Under the pieces are notes generated by a model. It had not been told where the DNA came from. It searched no databases and was given only the letters and a program-made list of their open reading frames with translations. From Periplaneta americana (lineage: Eukaryota; Arthropoda; Insecta; Blattodea; Blattidae): a DNA stretch of 64,000 bases. Numbering within the stretch: position 1 is the first letter of the stretch; each line of letters opens with the position of its first letter. The translations under genes were made by a program, and so were the position numbers. The stretch lies in assembly GCF_040183065.1 (NCBI RefSeq), contig NW_027185501.1, forward strand, positions 832,001 through 896,000, written 5' to 3'. This document shows, piece by piece, positions 62,551-64,000 of the stretch.

Positions 62551-64000
62551 TCAATTCACAAGCATAAACAATTCATCAATTGTGTAGAAGGTATGAGTAT
62601 GTAGAAATTTGGTTAATTCTTTTCTGAACCTTTTCTCGTTGTTCTTCAAATCTTTAAGATAATTAGGCAGTGCATTGAAGACTGTTATACATGAATAGCG
62701 AACTCCTTTTTTAAAACAGCTTAGACTAACAGAGGGTAGATGAAGATCTGATTTATGTCTTGTATTAAAATGATGAATGTCTTGATTAGTACTGAATTTA
62801 TCTTGGTTCTTAATATACAGCATCATTAGGGAAAGAATGTATTCACAAGGTAAAGTCAAGATTTCTAAGTTTCGGAAAATATTTTTACATGAGGTCCTTT
62901 TATGCACACCGGCCATTATTCTTATAGCTTTCTTTTGTGAAACAAAAACGTGTTTAGCTTCAGACGAGTTACCCCAGAATATTAATCCATATTTCATTAC
63001 AGAGTGAAAATATGCAAAGTATGACATTTTAAGTAAGTTTATATCACCAATAGTAGATAAGGATCTTAATGCATAACAGGCAGAGCTCAATTTACGAGTA
63101 ATACATTCTATATGCGTTTTCCAGTTCAAGTGATTATCCAATTCTAAACCAAGAAACTTTGTGCTTATAGATTCTTTGAGATGAGTTCCATTTAATCGAA
63201 TACTGTAGGAAACCTGAGCACTATTGTGTGTACTAAATTTGACTGCACTGGTTTTATCAACATTAAGTGCTAGTTTATTTGCATGGAACCATTCATTCAT
63301 TAGATTCAGCACTGTATTAGAAGTGTTTATAAAATGATCGTATTGTTTGCTTGAAATAATTACACTTGTATCATCTGCAAATAAAATTACATGGGATGAA
63401 TTGTTTATGGTCAAGGCTAAATCATTAATATAAACTAGAAACAACAATGGACCTAAAATTGACCCCTGCGGAACACCATGTTTAATATTTCTAAATTCTG
63501 AATAAGTAACTTTATGACTATTTGGTACATTTATTTCTACTTTTTGTTTTCTGTTTGATAAGTACGATGCAAACCAACCCAACATCTCATCTTTCATACC
63601 ATAAAACTTCAATTTTTTTTACTAATATACTATGGTCTACACAATCAAATGCTTTAGCCAAGTCACAAAAAATCCCACCTACGTGTAGTTTCAAATTTAA
63701 TGAATTTAGTATTTTATCCACCAAACTAAAAGCAGCATTCTCTGTCGATTTTTGTTTTCTAAATCCAAACTGTTCTAAAACTAATATATTGTTGGACTCC
63801 AGGTAATGATATAATCTATTATACATAACTTTCTCAAACACTTTTGAAAATGTTGTTAATAATGATATGGGTCTGTAATTAGCAACAGTACATTTATCTC
63901 CCTTTTTGTATATTGGTTTTACTATTGAATATTTGAGTCTTTCTGGAAAAATACCACATTGCATTGACAAATTGCATAGATAGCTTAACGGAGGGGATAA
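62551..64000 (-). CDS. LINE reverse transcriptase, nearly intact, one frameshift, cut by window edge
   Basis: RNA-directed DNA polymerase that would copy the element RNA at the target site. The reading frame is open from the window edge (LSPPLSYLCNLS) to 63,587 and carries the fingers motifs GIFPERLKYSIVKPIYKKGD, NYRPISLL, FSKVFEK, QFGFRKQKST and AFDCVDH. The second part, 63,612-62,551, continues KFYGMKDEMLGWF, then GVPQGSILGPLLFLVYINDL (motif B), FADDT (motif C, the catalytic aspartates), LNVDKTSAVKF and FLGLELDNHLNWKTHI (motif E region). It ends in a FNALPNYLKDLKN-type C-terminus with a stop at 62,551. The two parts overlap and are separated only by a one-base shift in an A8 run (plus-strand T8 at 63,613-63,620). 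No other stop is seen in about 480 codons, so the copy is young or the shift is a sequencing error. Family is jockey/CR1 group; the exact clade is not decided. Confidence 0.88.

Larger units (their letters stand above)
61291..64000 (-). mobile_element. Non-LTR retrotransposon (jockey/CR1 group LINE), 3' part
   Basis: On the minus strand the order is reverse transcriptase (from the window edge to 62,551), a long AT-rich 3' untranslated region and a tetranucleotide tail (ATTC units on the plus strand, 61,293-61,311). The 3' region holds diverged repeats of a CAATTCATCAGTTGAGCTAT-type word (for example near 62,043, 62,163, 62,219, 62,268, 62,385 and 62,430). A SINE splits it at 61,511-61,806. 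A simple-repeat tail in place of poly(A) is common in CR1/L2-type elements. The 5' end and endonuclease lie outside the window. Confidence 0.88.

Overview
This window is eukaryotic and almost certainly insect DNA. It has no operons, is AT-rich, and is packed with LINE, SINE and DNA-transposon remnants. The LINE and SINE types, and the frequent TAGGCCTA words, look to me like a cockroach or other polyneopteran genome (Periplaneta-like). That assignment is from memory and no search was run. I found no ordinary host protein-coding gene; every recognisable coding stretch belongs to a mobile element and most are broken.

Positions 1 to about 51,690 are one minisatellite/satellite array, entered at the left window edge and interrupted once. 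Two related monomer classes alternate in blocks. Class A has a 33-bp monomer with core CTGTACTAGGATTAGTTCGC. Class B is a 67-bp dimer of a 33-mer and a 34-mer with T6 tracts. The array is hierarchical: monomer, A-block plus B-block, higher-order units of roughly 4.1 kb, then secondary duplications with fixed offsets (1,438; 3,814-3,881; about 4,064; 4,113; 4,686-4,718; 5,666; 8,503; 10,630 bp). A non-33-mer junction sequence occurs 23 times, always inside a B-block. An A monomer is a multiple of 3 and leaves four of six frames open, so the array gives many long ORFs with an 11-residue period. These are not evidence of genes. An 838-bp hAT-type element (48,981-49,818, TSD ATCTGTAC) is the only foreign DNA in the array.

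From 51,690 to the right edge is transposon-rich DNA. It starts with a 5'-truncated LINE fragment on the minus strand (52,346-53,285). An internally deleted copy of apparently the same LINE family follows on the plus strand with a perfect 13-bp TSD (53,420-54,018). Next is the C-terminal end of a tyrosine recombinase (Crypton-like, minus, 54,857-55,197). A PIF/Harbinger-like element (56,982-60,878) contains two tandem diverged Myb/SANT-like pseudogene copies. Nested in its first half is a 1.93-kb element (57,113-59,039) with an 8-bp TSD, 31-bp terminal and 17-bp subterminal inverted repeats and a THAP-like ORF start. It resembles a P-superfamily element and carries a TAGGCCTA-rich microsatellite. 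Its empty site is preserved in the second Harbinger copy.

From 61,291 to the right edge is a minus-strand non-LTR retrotransposon of the jockey/CR1 group. It has a 4-bp-repeat tail, a 3' region split by a tRNA-derived SINE, and a nearly intact reverse transcriptase. One frameshift lies in an 8-base homopolymer, and the gene runs off the window.
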